DNA of 64,000 nt from Nelumbo lutea (taxonomy: Eukaryota > Streptophyta > Magnoliopsida > Proteales > Nelumbonaceae): contig JAKGHH010000006.1 in assembly GCA_022828595.1 (NCBI GenBank), forward strand, positions 11,594,633 through 11,658,632, read 5' to 3'. The notes under the pieces are model-generated. The model was not told where the DNA came from. It made no database searches and saw only the letters and a list, made by a program, of their open reading frames with translations. A program made the translations under genes and the position numbers. Below, piece by piece: positions 22,101-34,550 of the stretch. Every line of letters begins with the position of its first letter. Position 1 is the stretch's first letter.

Positions 22101-24180
22101 CAAACAAAACCTTAACCAAACTCCCCTTATTCGGTTCTAATCCAATCAAGTCATCCCAAACTAACCGAATCAAACCAACCCCTCAAATATTTGGTTTCAA
22201 GAATGAACCAATACAAATAAAACAAAAAAATAAAAAATAAAACTAGACTAAAACCACCGAACCAACCCTAACTCATGATTATAAGACAAACTAAATTCTC
22301 TTACACTCACTTTCTCCCCAATGTCTCCACTCTTACCACCAAACCCTAGCTTCCCAACCTCAATCCTCCTTTTTCCTTCTCTCATCCCTAACCTCGATAA
22401 ATGGACCAGCTTCCCTCCCTCACTAACCTCCCACCATTGAACCCCTCTCAAGCTCTCTCCCTCTCATTTTCTAACCTCCCATCTCCATCTCCCTCAACCT
22501 CCACTGAACACCATCATCTCTCTTTTCCATTTCACTTAGTCAAAAAGATGAAAAAGAAAACAAAATCAAGGATTTTCAGATAAGGAGAAAGAAGTAGAGA
22601 AGGAGAAGAAGAAAGAAGAAGTGGAAGGAGCATCCTTCTCCATCACTAGGGTCAAGTAAGAAAGGTGAACCGAAGACATCTTCCTCCATTCTTTTCTCCC
22701 TATCTCTCCCTACCTCTCCTCCATTTCTGAGACAAAGTCTCTATCTCCCTCACACTCTTACATGGTTAAAACCCTAGCTCTGTCAACCTAAAACCGAATC
22801 AGCACTATCCTCTCCTCCATTGTCATCCCCAACCTCTTGAGCTCTCTCTTTTCATCCGCAACCCGACTGAACCAGACCTCTATCCCTTGCAAGATCTGAA
22901 CCAAACTATCCCCTTCTCATCAACTTCACCCAACCAAAACCTTGGAAGCATGACCCCATTTGGCCAGAAAGGAAAGAAGTAGAAAGGGAAAATATACAAG
23001 AGGGTAGATTTCTCTATGTGAGGAAAAGTGAAAGAGAAGAAGAAAGAAGAGGAAGGAGGTTCCCCCATTGCTTAGATTTGGACTGTCAACATTTTAGCTC
23101 TTTGCACAAAGAGGTGAATTTCACCCCTTATCCTATTCTTTGTTTCCAGAATTTTTATTTTCTTGAATCTCATTAATGGTTTAGGTAATCTTCCATTTTC
23201 AGCATAGGATAATCTTGTTGTAGGATAACGTATGCTTTCTTTTAAAGTTTACTTCATTGTAGTTTAGATGTAAGAAACATTGCACTTATTTGTAGAAAGA
23301 TTTGAGTGAATGGTGCTTGTCTTTACTAGTGTTCTGTAGCTCAAATTGAACCAATATTATGCTGAAATTCGTTTAGTTCCTTAGCTTCCAATTCGGTTTA
23401 GTCTAGGGTAAATGAAGCATGCATATTGGAATTATTTGTTTGTTTATTATTATTCCCTTATATTTTATTAATGATCTAGCTAGTCTCTTATTTCAGCATT
23501 GTTCATCTTCGTTTTGGATGATGCCATGCATATTTTTAAGTTGGTTTCATAATGATTAATGTAGGAAATATTAGGGTAATTCGTTGGTAGGTTTGGAAAA
23601 TATCCTATGCATTTTTAGGGGATTTTTTAGCTTAATCTAAATTGATATCATTTCTGAAATTTATTTGATTCCATGGGGGCTCCAATTCATCAGTTTCATC
23701 TAGTTCAACAAAATATGCATGTTGAACCTCTTTTTTGAATGTTAAAATATAGATTCAATGGGTTTTTTTTTTGCTCCTTTTTTCATGTTAATTTGAATTG
23801 GATTTCTTTATTTTTTATTTTTTGTTTGTTTTACGTCCTTATTTTCCTTTAATTTTAAGTTGGGAATTTCTTTAGAGAGATTGCTCATGGGGGATTGAAT
23901 CCTTAGTGATTTGGCCTGTTTCATTCTCTTAGTAGGAGTGAGAGGGACCTTGGATAAAAAGTTACGATGGCATGTAGTTGCCAACTCTTTTGCACCTCTA
24001 AGGGTTTCTCTCACCCAAACGGGGAATGGGAGGATTGAATGTCGTAAGAAACAAACCCACAATGACCATCCTCTTTGGTAGGCAAACCCACTCGAATTCT
24101 TGTAGGCTTAATTTCTTCTAGGTTTTTTTCTTACTTCTTTTCACTTAATTAGGGGAATGGTACTACTTATGGTGTATGGT
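19199..24180 (+). repeat. Element K: long Tat-type LTR (right edge uncertain)
   Basis: It starts TGTTAGCACCTGATTTTTGC, nearly the same as the minus-strand start of J (33387, TATTAGCACCTGATTTTTC) and related to L (26114, TGTAGATACCTCATTTTTG). These are typical Tat/Ogre LTR starts. The first half is a 160-bp degenerate tandem array. The second half is C/T-rich, then T-rich, and near 23960-24010 has a GTTGCCAACTC motif like the GGTGGCAACTC near the end of L. No coding sequence is supported. The right end was not located; the next recognisable element starts at 24187. Confidence 0.5.
19640..21590. repeat. Degenerate ~160-bp tandem array (about 12-13 units) in K
   Basis: A core like AAAAGATTCCAAAT followed by a C/A-rich stretch and CCATCAAAACCT recurs near 19655, 19818, 19988, 20096, 20266, 20424, 20583, 20738, 20903, 21063, 21222, 21390 and 21557. 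Most intervals are 150-170 bp, with one of about 110. Each unit ends in an ATTTTACCC-like word. The array lies in the presumed U3 of the LTR. Confidence 0.75.
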
Positions 24181-24186
24181 AGAGGG

Positions 24187-24360
24187 TAGGGCTGTCAATT
24201 GGACCGGATTTGGTCCATTCCAATCTAGTCCAACATTGGTCCATTTACAAATGGACTGGACCAAATCCAGTTCAAACCCTATACAAATCTGTTCCAATCT
24301 AATTCAATTGAAATGCAAGTAGACCGGATTGGACCCAATCCAGTCCAAACCGATAAAATA
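24187..24360 (+). mobile_element. hAT-like terminus, partial
   Basis: TAGGGCTGTCAATTGGACCG followed by internal inverted words (GGTCCATT...AATGGAC...GGACC) is typical of the ends of non-autonomous hAT elements. No matching end (TTGACAGCCCTA) is visible before the MULE at 24699 or beyond it, so the element is truncated or strongly decayed. Confidence 0.4.
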
Positions 24361-24698
24361 TAATAAATTGCAAAAATATATTATTAAAAATTTCAGAAAA
24401 TATAAGAAATTGCAAAAACAAAGCTTGCATCAAAACTGTGTCAGGGATTATATACTTGCTGTATATCTGAGTATATTATACAGTTATATCAAGCATCAAT
24501 TTCATAAGAAAATTTGAATTAGATGGGCAGAGCTGAACTAGATGAACTGGCTGAACTAGTTGAGCTGAACGCCTTATTGAAGTATCAAACAATCCCCTGG
24601 ACCCCACTGCAAATGGAGATTGATGTGAGCAGCAGAGTGCAAACATAAGATCAAATGAATGAATGAACAATGAGTCAATGACCCAATTATAGATAAAA

Positions 24699-24787
24699 GC
24701 AAAATTATCTAAAACCCACCATCACTTTTTATGAATTTTCTTAAAATTCACCACAACTTTTCAAAACGTCCAAAACACACCATGTTA
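24699..24787 (+). repeat. Left terminal inverted repeat of MULE
   Basis: 89 bp, complementary to 30491-30577 with scattered mismatches and small indels. The outermost bases are GCAAAATTATC on this side and GGGAAATTGTCC on the other. Confidence 0.75.
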
Positions 24788-24839
24788 CTAACTTGACGTT
24801 AAACAGATTAACGGAAGTTAACACATTACATTACCATTT

Positions 24840-25670
24840 TACCCTTCATAGAAAAATATAAAATATATACCTATATATTTCAATATTTTAACTACAAAAA
24901 CATGAAAAAAAGGAAAACGTTAATATTTTCAAATATAAAATACATAAAACACAGAAATTACAAAAAAATAAAAAACTATGGAAATTGAAAACAAAATCAA
25001 AAATAAAAATTGTAGAAAAATAACTAAAATTATAGAAAAACATGGAAATTGCAAATAAATAACAAAAAAACAAAAAAATATAGATTGTAGAAAATAGAAA
25101 ACGTAAGAAACAGAAATTAGAAAAAAATAATGGAAATTATAACAAAACACTAAAAATGCAAAAAAAAAAAAACTGAAAAGGTAAAAAAGACAAAAGAAAC
25201 TTGAAAAATATAAAGATTGGATAAAAACAGAAAATGCAAATATACATAAAATGATTAAAATTCAAAATTTATATATTATAGAAAAAAGTAAGAAATTGTA
25301 AAAAACACAAGAAAGTGATAAAATTTTCAAAAAGATAATAAAAACCTACACAAAATACATAAAATGATAAAAATTTTAAAATATTAATTGCAAAATGAAA
25401 AAATTGAAAAACAAGATTTTTTTAATTATATATTTTAGAAAATTAAAAAATTACAAACAAACTAATATAATGATAAATTTTTCAAAAAATAAACTTGACA
25501 TTGAATCGAAAGATTGTTGCAACAAAATTTGAAAAAATATTTCAGACAATCAATAAACAATTACAAAAAATATTTTTTCTGCATAAATTTGTAGAACCCT
25601 CGATGGGGATTTACATTCTACATTCAAAAGAATACATTGCAAATGTTTCAAAACATCAAAAATATTTTTA
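24840..25670. other. A-rich interior of MULE
   Basis: Runs of A with interspersed AAATTGCAAAA and ACATAAAATGATAAA-like words and no credible coding sequence. The long T-rich reading frames on the minus strand (for example 25073-24888) are composition artefacts. Confidence 0.6.
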
Positions 25671-25728
25671 ATTTATGATTCTCTTCTTTCAAATCTTTAC
25701 ACCAGTAGATCTTCAAACAATAGATATG

Positions 25729-26113
25729 TGCATCAATGACCTTCAAATGAAAGAAAGAGAGAGGATGGTGCAATGGCTATCTTCAAGATCTAAGCGAGAG
25801 AGAAGGTGCTACAGTGGCAACAAGATCCAAAGAGGGTGGTGCGGCAGTGGCAAGATCTATGAAAGAGAGGATGGTCTAGTGGCTACCTTCAAGATCTAAG
25901 AGAGAAAGAGAAGGTGGTGTGGCAACAAGATCTATAGAGAGTGGTGTGGTGGCAAGATCTGAGCAAGAGAGAGGGTGGTGCAGCAACAAGATCTGAAGAG
26001 GGTGGTGCGGCAAGAAGATCTGAGCAAGAGAGAGGGTTGTGTGACTACCTTCAAGAACGAGAGAAAAGGTGCTACGATGGCAGCAAGATCTTAGCAAGAG
26101 AGGGTGATGCAGT
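25729..26113. repeat. Purine-rich minisatellite in MULE
   Basis: Imperfect units contain CAAGATCT, GAGAGAG and GGTGGTGCGGC. It is broken by L and M; short pieces lie at 28513-28541 and 30351-30400, which places them in one original array. Confidence 0.7.
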
Positions 26114-28507
26114 TGTAGATACCTCATTTTTGTGCCCCATAGCCTTTTTACAACATTTTGAGCTTCAAGCATGTTTTAGCTAACTTTGCGGTCGACTTGG
26201 GGGTGTTTTTGGAATTTTATAAAAGTTGGGGTCTTGAGGATCCAAAACCATAGGTATGTAGAGCCCAAAAGTCTGAATCCAACAACACCAATATCACCTA
26301 AATCTAAGATTGTTTACCCCTTCATCTTTAAACCCAAAGCCAAAACCAATTCCGATTGTTCGATCGGATTCAGTTTGTCCTAAAACCACATTCCGACATT
26401 GTTAGCCCATTTATATTGAGACCCAAAGTTAGACTCAATCGAGTCCTCCATTTAGAATCTTCCTCACAATAACTTCAAACCTAGGGAATTCCACGACTAA
26501 AGCTTCCCCTTAGCCTCTAGAAACATCTTAAAAATATAAGATTTGACAAGCTATAGCTTCCAATCAATCAAGCCAATCACCTAAACTTGAAATGTTGAGT
26601 TTAGGTAAATTGGTCTTAATTGATGGAGAGAATTTCTCATAAAACAGTCTTAACAGCCCATTCTCTCAATCAATCTCCCTCCAAAAATCATTCAAGCATC
26701 ATCCATTGATTTCTTTTATCTTCCATCTCAACCCTCTATTCCCCTCTCAAAAAATCTATAAATACCACTCCTTTTTTACATCGAAGACATGTAAGAAAAG
26801 CCAATACCTCCTTCACGCCTCAAGCATCATCAACCTTCATCCAAGACAACCCCTCCTCGCTCTTCTCCATCCCCTAGCTTGAGAGATCACCTACATTATG
26901 TCAAAATCCATCACCTAAGCCATGCGCAACATTACTGTAATTTTCTGTAGGCATTTACATGACTTCATAACCCCTCCTATGTCTCCCATGTGCTAAGGAT
27001 CTGCATCCCACGACTCCAATACAGTCACCACTTCGCCCACAGGCTAAGAGAACCAAGCATCCACCCTAAAACCGATACTAGAGTCATATGGGAGAAGTTA
27101 AATCTTGCTTGAAGCGTACTGTTGCAGAAAGTTGTAGGCAACCAACAGCTTTCTTTTAACATTTTGACTACAAAATTTACATCTTCAAACTTTCACGATG
27201 ATTGGGGACTCGTCTTCGTCTTGATGCTTGGGATCCCTCAAAGTACAAGAAGAGTTCAGGATTATGCAGCATAGGCATACATTGGGATTAAAGTTGCCGA
27301 TCGAAGATAAGGACTTGCTATGCTTAACCCAAGAAAGAGGAGGTGATTTAAATCTTTCCAAGCAATCTCCCAGGTACTATAAAATTTCTGATTATCAGTG
27401 ATTTAACCCATTCATTTCATAGGTTAATTAGGTGTTAGCTTTCTTTGTTATTTTATTTAATGTTACTTCTTTTATTATTATTGTTTTTTTTTTACTTCAA
27501 TCTTGTTAGTATTTAGTTCCTTTCTCGTTTGTACCCGTATTAGTTAGTTTTTTTTTTTCATCTTTATTTCGTTGCATCCTAGGCTTCAATTAATCTATGT
27601 GTTTTTTAATCCTTCTCACCTATTTCAAATATCCCCTAGCATAAATTTCTTTTAGTGTAATCTAGAGGTCATATGCTTGCATCTATTTAGTGGTTCATTG
27701 TGGTCACCGTGGAGACTTCATTTTTTTTTTTCTCTACGTACATGTGGCTCAGTTCTTTCATTATTTTTTTTTGTTTTGATCTTATTTGTCACAATTAAAA
27801 AAATCCACAATTGCTAGTGCTCCATCTTAAAACACCTATCTGTTTAAAGCATTTTCATTGCATAATTAATGTGTCCTAGATGTTTCATTGAGTCATTTTC
27901 TTTTTCTTGTGATTTTCAGCATATAGAGTGATTGCATAGTCATTGTCTTGCAAACGAAAAATTTAGTTACTACTTTGTTTTTCATCTAGTCATTAGAAAA
28001 ATTCTCTCCTTCATGTTTTCACAAGTATTGCAATTTTGAATCCTTAGTTACATTATCGTAGAAGGTTCAATTCCTTGATTTGGTATTGCGCTAGTTTTAG
28101 CAAATGTTTCTCATGTTAAATAGTTTAGTTGGTTTTACAATCGTTTAGTTACTTTATTTGCTTCTTTCTTGTGGAAAATTTATAGTTGAGATCACTACTT
28201 CATAGAAATTCTTTTGTGCGTATGTGTGTGCGTTTTTTTCCCCAATATTATTAGATTTTCCTTGGAATTTGATGAAGTAGAGACTGGATTAATCGAGCGT
28301 GTCTGGGGTGCCTAACACCTTCCTGCATCGTACTTTAGTCCCCGGATCCTAAGAATCACATCCCCATTGGGTAATGGGTCACCAAGAAAACTAAATTGTT
28401 TTTCTTGAAAAAATCTCAGGTTTTCTTAAATTCTCAATTCCAAAAATTTAGGTGGCAACTCCAAACTCCATACCCAATTCCGTCCTCCCTCTAGGTCGAG
28501 TAGCCCA
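26114..28507 (+). repeat. Element L: probable solo LTR of a Tat/Ogre-type element
   Basis: It starts TGTAGATACCTCATTTTTG and ends ...GTAGCCCA (2394 bp). The flanks GCAGT (26109-26113) and GCAGG (28508-28512) agree at 4 of 5 positions, and the MULE minisatellite continues on both sides. Near the 3' end are GGGGTGCCTAACACCTTCC and GGTGGCAACTCC motifs, which I associate with Tat/Ogre LTR ends. No internal domain is present, so intra-element LTR recombination is the likely origin. Confidence 0.65.
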
Positions 28508-28541
28508 GCAGGGACTACCTTCAAGATCTAAGTGGGAGAAG

Positions 28542-30350
28542 TATTAGATAGTGTATGCCCTTAGCTCCAATCAAAATGATGTATAAATGCATTTATTGTA
28601 TATTAATAAAAGACACAATTGTTTCATGTTATGATTGTTGTATTTTTGTGTAATTACCCTTTAAACTAGACACTTATGACACTCGTGTTATTTTAGAATG
28701 TTCTCAACCGTTGGATAGATTTGGGGAGTCTATTCTACCAAGGCTAATACTAATGTGCTATCAAAGAAATTGTGATAGATTGTTTCAACTGCTAGCATTG
28801 GAGCCGAAGCACATGTAGTGTGTGTTTGTTTGAAGTACTAAACCTAGATCATTTTCCAATTATGCCCTAAACCTTGGAGATTGATGGGAAAAATAGGAAC
28901 ATTACACCTAGTCCTTAGACTTGATTATAGCACTACACTGGGTGTCGGATCGGGCTATTTTTGATATGCCATTCAATAAGATCCTTTGGGGGTCAAAACC
29001 TGGGTATATTGGGGCAGTTTGAGAATTCACTTTAGTGGGTGATCATAGTGATAGGATCAGCCCTCATTCGGACAAAATGAATGATCAGGACTATATTCTC
29101 TTTGATGGAAACCAAAACTGTCAACAATCGATTTCAACCATGTTTGAGATTTGTTTTGCAAAATATATTTATATGGTAATACATATATTATATTTTAAGA
29201 AAAAAGGGTTTGCAAAAGGGTTTTAATTCCTGTGACCCATCTGAGCAAAGTGTGCAACACTGCACCTTGCAGTCAAGGGAGAGGCCCATCACTATATGGC
29301 AATATTTGGTCATTATGGGCTGAGATGTTAAGTGTAAGAGTCTATTAAGGGTTGTTTACCTGATGGGATATATCTTACTTAAGACCATTATCCTTGGGCC
29401 TTCATAGAATGGCTGCACTTAGGGATCATTTAATTGTAAATGTTGGGCCCATTAAGAGCCCATATTGATGGATTCATAGGTTCATTGCATTTGGCAATGA
29501 ATTCGGCCAAACCTTTTTACAGAGGTTGGGCTGAACCTATGTGGGCTTATATGAGGTCATTGTTGGGGTCTCATGCCATACAAATTGAACCTAAATGGGC
29601 CAACAACTATCTTGGGATGTGAGCCACTTGTTTAATGGGCCTAAAGCACATGATTAAAGAGATTAATAAAGTGATTACATTACTGCTTAAGCTATCATAT
29701 GACTTGGGCGAATATGGGTTTGGAGCACCCGTTCACATAAGAGGATAACTCTTATCCACTAATAGAGTCTAAATTCAAATAAATATTTGGATTAGGAACC
29801 TCTTAATTTGATTAAGAGTGGTGCTCCTTAAAGCTTAAGAAAAGAGAGATCGAACTGCTCCAGTTATGACTCTACTTTCAGTTTTGTTTCGCTGCTCTTG
29901 TCGCCCCAAAAACCCTAATTCGACCTCCCCTTATTGTGACTGATCTTGATCAGTTTGATCTCTAATTTTTGCAAGAAAACATCAAAGAAAAACCGTGGTC
30001 ACATCCCTTGTTCGATCCAAAAGATTGGATTGCAGTTTTGCTGAAAATTGCGTTGTTGCACCGACTTCATTTCATGCTACGCCATTTTCAATGGAGGTTG
30101 GTTTTGGAATTCAGTTTGGGTGTGAATTACCACTTTAGGAGATACATTTGTGGAATCCATACCAGGTATACATCTCCCTCCTTTTGATTTCAAATCTAAT
30201 CTGATTTCTATTCAAGAACGATCATTGAAAAATGCAATTTTTCTAAAACTGGGAATACGATTCCCGAAATACAAAAAGAAATTTTTTAAAATTTCTCCCT
30301 ACCATCTAGCATGGTTCAGCCATCCATATGATGGATCTCACCTTATTTTA
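28542..30350 (+). repeat. Element M: probable solo LTR, family unassigned
   Basis: A 1809-bp block is flanked by perfect 5-bp repeats AGAAG (28537-28541 and 30351-30355), with MULE minisatellite on both sides. Termini read TA...TA; G-to-A and C-to-T changes of TG...CA would explain this. The beginning contains TGTATGCCCTTAGCTCC and the interior has no protease or polymerase similarity. It resembles a copia-type LTR in size and base composition, but I cannot name a family. The short open frames inside are not conserved domains. Confidence 0.5.
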
Positions 30351-30490
30351 AGAAGGTGGTGCGGTGGCCTAATTTGAGCAAGAAAGGCAGAGCAGAGAGA
30401 GAAAGAGAAAATTTCAGTCTAACCCTAACCTAAATGACCCTTTTCTAATGGTGCACTAACAGAAGGTGAGTTTTGGAAAATAAAACTCAC

Positions 30491-30577
30491 TAACATGGGG
30501 TTCCATGGACCTTTTGAAAAGTTGTAGTAAGTTTAAGAGAATTCATAAAATGTGATGGTGGGTTTGGACAATTTCCC
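30491..30577 (-). repeat. Right terminal inverted repeat of MULE
   Basis: Partner of 24699-24787. The flanking 9-mer TCAATAAAA follows at 30578-30586. Confidence 0.75.
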
Positions 30578-30723
30578 TCAATAAAATTTTCATCTAGTGT
30601 TGGATCTCCAATAGGTGATATTAGACAAAAAGGATAAAATAGATAATTCAAAGACACCATGTGCATTCATTGAATCATAAGGCAATGTGCCTGTGAGCAT
30701 CGGAAAGTAGCTCACTTGCCACT

Positions 30724-33387
30724 TGGGCTGGGAATGGAGTCACCACCCATCAAATACGGAATTGGAGGTGATGGGACCTCCGAGATCAACACCGGAAAAT
30801 GAGTTCGGTTTAATAGTGACTCCAAATCCCATGCACTAGCTACACTAGTTTGGGTAAGACTCGGATTGGAGAGAGAAGGGATTAGGCCCCCTTCTCTTGG
30901 GTCCAATTGGTGGGGCCCACATCGGGTCTCAAACAAGCATGAAAAGGCAAAACCAATAAACAAAAATTCAATAAAGCAGGACAAATTAGAACAAAGCATC
31001 ATAACAGAATTTGCCCCAATTTCACTTTATTTTTGTTTATATATTTATCTTTCTTTTTTTACTTCTATCTCTCTTTTGTATATTATTTAATGTCTTTTCT
31101 ACTTTTTTTAAAGAAAAAGATGGGAAACACGATATTAACAGATCCAAAATCAGTGAATACTATTTACATTATCATCCGAAGCGCTAAAAGAAAAGACTAA
31201 GCATACAATGAATTGAACATTATCCGCAATCTTATCATAGTATAAATGACAAATGGGAAATTCAGACAACTACTTGGTTCTTCAAGGAACCATCAACTAA
31301 ATGATTTCCCATAGAAAAGAAAAAAAGTAAGAAAATAAAAAAAAAATTGGAAAGATGGAGCATAGCAAATTCAGCGTAGAAGCTCACGATTAACGGACCA
31401 AGTTGGGTTTCAAAGACTCTACAGAGACTAGCTCAATAGAGCTTCGTCACCGGCCTTGTCTACCTTCACACCTTTTGGATTCCAATCATTTAGTAGCAAA
31501 AATGGAAGAGGAACAAAATAACCGGAGAAAAGAAGAGAGAATCAAATAAAAGAAAATATAACGAAAATATACCTTGTTATGTTCTGGCCTAAGCTCAGCT
31601 GATGCTGTAGAGAGAGATAGTTCAGACGGTTCTGTTTTGATTACTTGTCTGTAGAGAGTAGTTTCCACAAGAAAATGACTAAAGGAGTGAAAAGGAATTA
31701 ATCAATGGTTGAGGATGCCTAGAACTAAACGTACTCTTGAAAAGCGATGATGAACCACTAAAAATTGAGTTGAACACCAAATGGATATTATCACTACAAA
31801 CTGTTTTCCAAGACTAGAAAATGAAGGATTGTTGCTGCTATGTTCTCATCTCAAGGTAGAAGGGGAGGAACAATGTTCAAATTTGAGTTAGTTCTTTGGG
31901 ATTAGAATGGGAAGAAGAAGAAGAAGAAGAAGAAGAAGAAGAAGAAGAAGAAAGAGAAGAGAGAGTGAGAGAAAGAAAATAATAAAGAGGAAGAGGAATC
32001 CAGACAAGGGAGCAGAAATTGGTTGCCACTCTCTTGTCCTGGTTTTGTTCGAAGGCCCAAAGGTAGAAGATGAATAGTGCTGAATGAAGGTTTTCATCGC
32101 CACTCGATTTGCCGCTTTAGGAAGATGAACAGTTTGAAGAGGGAAGACGATATGCAAGAGCTGGAGAAGGTTACTGATTTGTGAACTGCCACCACATAGG
32201 CTCTCTATCGAAGGAGATGAATAGTGTCTGAAAATATGAAAATCCCCCCTTCCTTTCGAATCAAAGAAAGTTTAAATATTAGGTTAAAATGGCATTTTGG
32301 TAATTTTGGAAAAAACAAGGATGGTTTTGGCAATTTCATGGTTTGGGTCAGAGTCGGTCCAACGGGGGGATCAAACTAGGGTTCTGGTCCAATGGTGGGT
32401 GGTTTTGGGTAAAAAAATTGAAGGTTGAGATGGGTCTGACCATGAAGAGTGAATTTGTGTTTTTGGGTCAAGAAATTGGCCGAAAGGAATCTATTTGGAT
32501 GAAAGGGAAAGTGGGAGTATTTTCTATTTAAATTTGGAAAGGTGGGGTTTTTGGAAAGTCTTAGTTAATTGATAGGGTTAATTGAGCCAACTGGGCCTAA
32601 ATTGGGTAGATCTGGTAAGGGCTCGATTTGGTTAATTTAGAGTCTCGAAATAGAATCTTTGTGTGATCAAGGGGCAAACAAGGTCTATTTTGGATGACAA
32701 TTCATAAGGTAGGGTTTTTGGGTAGTTTGAGGTGATTGGTGAGGTTAGATTGGGCCAATTGGGCCCGAATTAAGCAAACATTGAATCCGGACAATCTAGG
32801 ACCTTGAAACGGTATCAAGGTGTGATGGGTGGGTAAACGATGGTCTTTCAGGCCGACATTTCATAGGTGGGTATTTTTGGGTGTCCAAGATCTGATGGTG
32901 AGGCCTAATCAGTCTTAGAAGGTCAAGATCGTAGGAATTTGGGCCAATGAGATGTTTCAGAACAAAATGTTGATTTGATAGAAGGGCAAATAGGAGAACT
33001 AGGGGTGAAATTTTTTGAATAGGTGTTATGGTCTATTTGGAGTCTAAAGGTGTGGTCTGATTGGTTCAGATGTGTCAAGATCAAGGTGATCTTGGGTTTA
33101 GGGGATAAATAAAGGAATTTTGAGATGAAATTTAGGGATAGGTATTTTAAGTGGTCTTGGATTTGATGTTAGTATCAGATCCAATGGTCAAGATGTTGAT
33201 AGGGGCTGATCAAGGTCATCAGATAGGTATCTGGCAGGTTTTAAAGATGGATCTGAGGTCTCTCAAGGTGGAATTCAAGTTATTTTTGGGGGTTTTGGGT
33301 GTTTTGGAAGGATCAAAATGGTCTGATAGGGTGTTTAAGGTGAATTGGAGTTCAAGCAGTGGATCAAGAAAAAATCAGGTGCTAATA
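30724..33387 (-). repeat. Element J: Tat-type LTR, minus strand (about 2.66 kb)
   Basis: Read on the minus strand it starts TATTAGCACCTGATTTTTC (TG to TA at the first dinucleotide) and ends near CCCAGCCCA with a GGTGGTGACTCC motif shortly before, parallel to L. U3 shows a weak repeat of about 160 bp (GGGTTTTTGG-type words near 32545, 32705, 32865, 33003 and 33125), like K. It also holds a (GAA)n microsatellite. A homologous piece lies at 63209-64000 in the same orientation. No gene is supported. Confidence 0.6.
31911..31952. repeat. (GAA)n microsatellite
   Basis: About 14 GAA units within the J LTR. The homologous site in J2 has a shorter GAA run followed by AG repeats (63286-63334). Confidence 0.95.
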
Positions 33388-33699
33388 GCTGCCGGTCTTT
33401 GTTGTGTGGTAGATGACTACGAAAAAACAAAGACAAAAAGAAGTACACAGATTTTTTGTGAAGGGCACACTTGGAAAAGGGGAGAAATGAGTAAGAAGGA
33501 TTGAGACATAAAGGAGTTCCTGTGCAGCATCGCTTTATGATGTTTAGACCATTTTATTCTTAGAAAAGTAACCTCTCCTAGGTATCAAGAACCTTCAGAA
33601 TCAAGGCACATTTGCCATAAAAGAAAGAAAACAAATAGGAAGCAATGATAGAGCAACTTAATAGTTTACCATATGGAATTAGTGGAAATTGGGTACTTT

Positions 33700-34310
33700 A
33701 CGAAAAATGTCCCATCCTAGGTGAAAACCTTGTGGAGACAAGGTAAAAGTACGAAAATTGGATATTTTTTGAAAGACGGTCCCTCCTAGGTGAAAACCTT
33801 GCATAGTTAGGGTAGAATTGTGAAAAGTGGATATTTTGAAAAATAGCCCATCCTAGGTGAAAACCTTATAGAGTTAGGGTAAAACTGCAAAAACTGGATA
33901 TTTTGAAAGACGACCCTTCTAGGTGAAAACCTTGAGGAGACAAGGTAGAATTGTGAAAATTGGATCCTTTGGAAAAAAGAAGAAGAAAAAACCGACCCTC
34001 TTAGGTGAAAACCTTGCAGAGTTAGTGTAGAACTATGAAAAGTGGATATTTTTGAAAAACAACCCCTCCTAGGTGAAAACCTTTTAGAGTCAGGGTGAAA
34101 CTACAAAAACTATATATTTTTGAAAAAGAAGGCCTCTCCTAGAAAATCTTGTAGAGTCAAGGTAGATTTGTGAAAACTGAATATTTTTTATAAATGGCCC
34201 CTCTTACGTAAAAACCTTGTAGAGTTTGGGTAGATTTGTGAAAACTAGATATTTTAGATAAACGGCCCCTCCTAGGTGAACACCTTGCGGAGTCGGGGTA
34301 AATTTGTCGT
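33700..34310. repeat. ~68-bp tandem array, 9 units
   Basis: The word CTAGGTGAAAACCTT or a variant recurs near 33719, 33789, 33855, 33921, 34003, 34071, 34139, 34206 and 34273. Intervals are 66-70 bp except one of 82, which holds a GAAGAAG insertion. Each unit also has a GGTAGAATTGTGAAAA-like word. Confidence 0.85.
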
Positions 34311-34550
34311 AAAGCAAAGCATGTTAATGATAAAAAGAACAATCACTAAGACTATGCAGGACAAAAGATTCAAAATTCTTGCAAACCATAATCACAAAAC
34401 ACCGATAAGAAATTGATATAACACAATGTGAAATAATTGTTGTAGAATTTTGGACATTATTTATCCTTCATTTCATTCTTTTTTCTTTTTTCTTTTGCTT
34501 TTCTTTTCTTTCTTTTTTCTCTAATTTTTTATTAACATTTATATCTTCTC

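Larger units (their letters stand above)
24699..30577. mobile_element. Non-autonomous MULE-like DNA transposon with long TIRs, interrupted by L and M
   Basis: The end at 24699-24787 and the reverse complement of 30491-30577 match over about 87 bp (shared blocks ACCCACCATCAC, TTTTATGAATT, CAACTTTTCAAAA, CATGTTA). The flanking 9-mers TAGATAAAA (24690-24698) and TCAATAAAA (30578-30586) agree at 7 of 9 positions, as expected for a Mutator-type 9-bp duplication. After removing the two nested solo LTRs about 1.7 kb remains: A-rich DNA (24840-25670), a GATCT-containing minisatellite (25729-26113, 28513-28541) and 30351-30490. No transposase is seen. Confidence 0.75.

Noticed and set aside
22248..23068. 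Possible host exon in the C/T-rich part of K
   Set aside because: Short frames only, no splice-consistent series or domain, and the context is an LTR.
24888..25150. Membrane-protein-like frames rich in Phe, Ile and Tyr on the minus strand
   Set aside because: These come from A-rich DNA read in reverse and have no start context or homology.
33151..33504. 117-codon + strand frame
   Set aside because: It lies in the J LTR and its border, has no domain, and is not conserved in related LTRs.
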